DNA from: Paraburkholderia sp. LEh10
GTDB lineage: Bacteria; Pseudomonadota; Gammaproteobacteria; Burkholderiales; Burkholderiaceae
DNA: 64,000 nucleotides
Assembly: GCF_017814945.1 (NCBI RefSeq)
Contig: NZ_JAGIPX010000033.1
Location: 26,598-90,597, forward strand
Direction: 5' to 3'
Numbering within the stretch: position 1 is the first letter of the stretch; every line of letters starts with the position of its first letter. A program made the translations under genes and the position numbers. Below, piece by piece: positions 62,768 to 64,000 of the stretch. A model generated the notes under the pieces. The model was not told the DNA's origin. It made no database searches and saw only the letters and a program-made list of their open reading frames with translations.

Positions 62768-62831
62768 TTGCTGGTTGGATGAACAAGTGCCTATAATGAG
62801 ACATATCACTCATTGTGAGACACTTGTCTCA
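62768..62831 (+). promoter_or_regulatory. TetR promoter and operator
   Basis: TTGCTG (62768-62773) and TATAAT (62792-62797) are 18 bp apart and form a plausible promoter for the TetR gene. Just downstream, TGAGACACTTGTCTCA (62816-62831) is an inverted repeat with perfect 7-bp arms and a 2-bp centre. A related half-site, ATGAGACAT, overlaps the -10. Self-repression by the TetR protein is the natural reading. Confidence 0.65.
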
Positions 62832-62841
62832 ATAGTTGTCC

Positions 62842-63630
62842 ATGCCAACTGCAAAGTCAAGCCCGCCGCAACGCGAAACCGACTCAGACTCAGACAGTCG
62901 TGCCAACCAGAAGCACCGCACGCGTCAGGCGCTTATCGATGCTGTCCGGGCATTGCGCGACGAGGGCCACAACCCGACCTTCGCGGAAGTGGCCGAACGC
63001 GCGCTGGTGTCGCGCGCCACGGCGTATCGCTACTTTCCATCGATCGAGGCGCTGATCAGCGAGAGCGCGACCGATCGTGGCATGAAGCCGCTCGAGCGTT
63101 TCTGGCAACCGGGTGACGACCCCATAGAGGGCATTGGCCGGGCGGCGAACGAGCTGAACGGGCTCTTGATCGACGATGAGATTGGCCTGCACGTGATGGA
63201 GCGCTCGTTCATGACTGTGTGGCTCGAAAGCGAGTCGCACGAGACGCCGCTGCGGCCGGGCCGACGCATGAACTACATCGAGCCGATCGTCGATTCGCTG
63301 ACGGACGTGCTGACGCCAGCGGAGCGCAAGCGGCTAAAGCAGGCGCTGTCAATCGTGATGGGTACCGAGGCGTTGATCGCAGTGCGTGACATCAGCCGCG
63401 CGAGCATCGACGAGGCAGTCGACAGCGCCGCCTGGGCGGCTCGGTCGCTCGTACGGCAGGCACTGGCAGAGGCCAAGCCAGCGCGCCGCAAGCGCGGCAC
63501 CGCGCCCGGGAATGCGGACAAATATGGGGGCGAGTCACGAAAGCGAGTCACGAAAGCCAGAATAGCTATGAGAAGCGCCCCGAAAACGGCCGGTCGCGAC
63601 GGGCAGCTCTTGGCCGGTAGTACCCGTTGA
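62842..63630 (+). CDS. TetR-family transcriptional regulator
   Basis: 262 residues from ATG 62842 (MPTAKSSPPQRETDSDSDSR). The TetR HTH reads RTRQALIDAVRALRDEGHNPTFAEVAERALVSRATAYRYFPSIEALISE, with the R-A-T-A-Y-R-Y-F recognition pattern. The C-terminal ligand domain is longer than usual, with a basic tail (ARRKRGTAPGNADKYGGESRKRVTKARI). It is divergent from the SnoaL-like gene, and the palindrome 10 bp before its start is the likely operator. Confidence 0.88.
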   Translation: MPTAKSSPPQRETDSDSDSRANQKHRTRQALIDAVRALRDEGHNPTFAEVAERALVSRATAYRYFPSIEALISESATDRGMKPLERFWQPGDDPIEGIGRAANELNGLLIDDEIGLHVMERSFMTVWLESESHETPLRPGRRMNYIEPIVDSLTDVLTPAERKRLKQALSIVMGTEALIAVRDISRASIDEAVDSAAWAARSLVRQALAEAKPARRKRGTAPGNADKYGGESRKRVTKARIAMRSAPKTAGRDGQLLAGSTR

Positions 63631-63904
63631 CATCAGAAGCCAGTAAGCAGTGTTCGACTCCAGATAGTTGGCCAGAATCGCGTCTGAATCAAGTCAAGCG
63701 TAGACAAAACCAGGAAAGTGGCAAAACCGGCTCTGTCTTTGCCCGTGCTGCAGTGGTAAAGCAATGTGCGGCCCGCTTCAGCCTCTTATATGAAAAGTCA
63801 CGGCGACGAAGTGCGGCGAAGCTTGACTTGATTATTCTGGGATGTTCGCGAGTGCGTGGCAGACGACCCACTGCGATGCGGACCAATGTGAACCGATGCG
63901 AGTC
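63631..63904. other. Intergenic tail
   Basis: 274 bp between the TetR gene and the stop of a convergent partial gene. Frames here have no family; nothing is called. Confidence 0.4.
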
Positions 63905-64000
63905 CTACCACCCGTATTTCAGTTCCACGCCGGCGTAATCGGCGTTGTGCCCGCCCGCTTGACGTATCGTGTTGCCTACCTGGAAATGCACGGCTTCCAT
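63905..64000 (-). CDS. C-terminal end of a protein cut by the window edge (outer-membrane barrel-like)
   Basis: Minus-strand frame that ends with TAG at 63905-63907 and is open to the right edge. The visible 31 residues, MEAVHFQVGNTIRQAGG then HNADYAGVELKYGW, end in a hydrophobic/aromatic alternation like the last strand of an outer-membrane beta-barrel. The leading Met may be internal. Too little is seen to name the family. Confidence 0.45.
   Translation of the reverse strand: MEAVHFQVGNTIRQAGGHNADYAGVELKYGW

Overview
The window is high-GC DNA with the gene content, family repertoire (DUF3331, KfrA-type, SfnB, PhaC/PhaZ, LacI-controlled levansucrase) and mosaic mobile-element scars typical of a large secondary replicon or megaplasmid of Burkholderia, Paraburkholderia or Caballeronia. 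That assignment is an inference from protein families and base composition only. No rRNA, tRNA or CRISPR array was seen.

Layout. 1-6.1 kb: sulfur-scavenging block. A minus-strand operon has a partial LLM flavin monooxygenase, two intact SfnB-type flavin oxidoreductases and a third copy broken by a frameshift. A sulfonate-type ABC substrate-binding protein is divergent from it, followed by a permease cut after about 110 residues. 6.7-12.6 kb: levan module with a GH32 fructanase, a GH68 levansucrase, a divergent LacI regulator with twin perfect operators, and a Tat-type sugar-binding protein. 12.7-16.6 kb: IS5-type remnant, PHB depolymerase, ArgP-like LysR regulator.

16.97-28.57 kb is the most interesting part: a compact biosynthetic cluster that I cannot match to a known pathway. 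Nine co-directional, tightly spaced or overlapping genes encode a DUF1611 P-loop protein, an EPSP-synthase-like enzyme with an altered active site, a PhyH dioxygenase, a HisC-like aminotransferase, two ATP-grasp ligases, a heme-oxygenase-like di-iron oxidase candidate, a [2Fe-2S] ferredoxin and an SsuE-like FMN reductase. A divergent pair encodes an LLM flavin monooxygenase and an MFS exporter. The set has amide ligases, several oxygenases with their own electron supply, and an exporter, which fits a small exported peptide-like or N-oxygenated metabolite. An AraC regulator lies just downstream at 29.4-30.4 kb.

30.8-40.5 kb is a mobile-element graveyard (IS110, IS6 and Tn3 fragments, truncated YihY) containing murQ, phaC and a decayed second phaZ, and ending in an orphan polymorphic-toxin-like gene. 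40.6-43.5 kb is a plasmid-type module with a KfrA-like protein and a gene frameshifted at a tandem CGCC repeat. 43.8-48.7 kb has a duplicated small-protein family, a NUDIX enzyme, a multiply frameshifted phoU and an intact Na/Pi cotransporter. 48.7-63.6 kb is rich in regulators: a lone receiver protein, a wHTH-ATPase regulator, an old yellow enzyme, three AraC proteins, a FixJ-type regulator divergent from a 1712-residue pseudokinase/ATPase/GAF/histidine kinase, and a TetR gene divergent from a SnoaL-like gene. The window ends inside a minus-strand gene.
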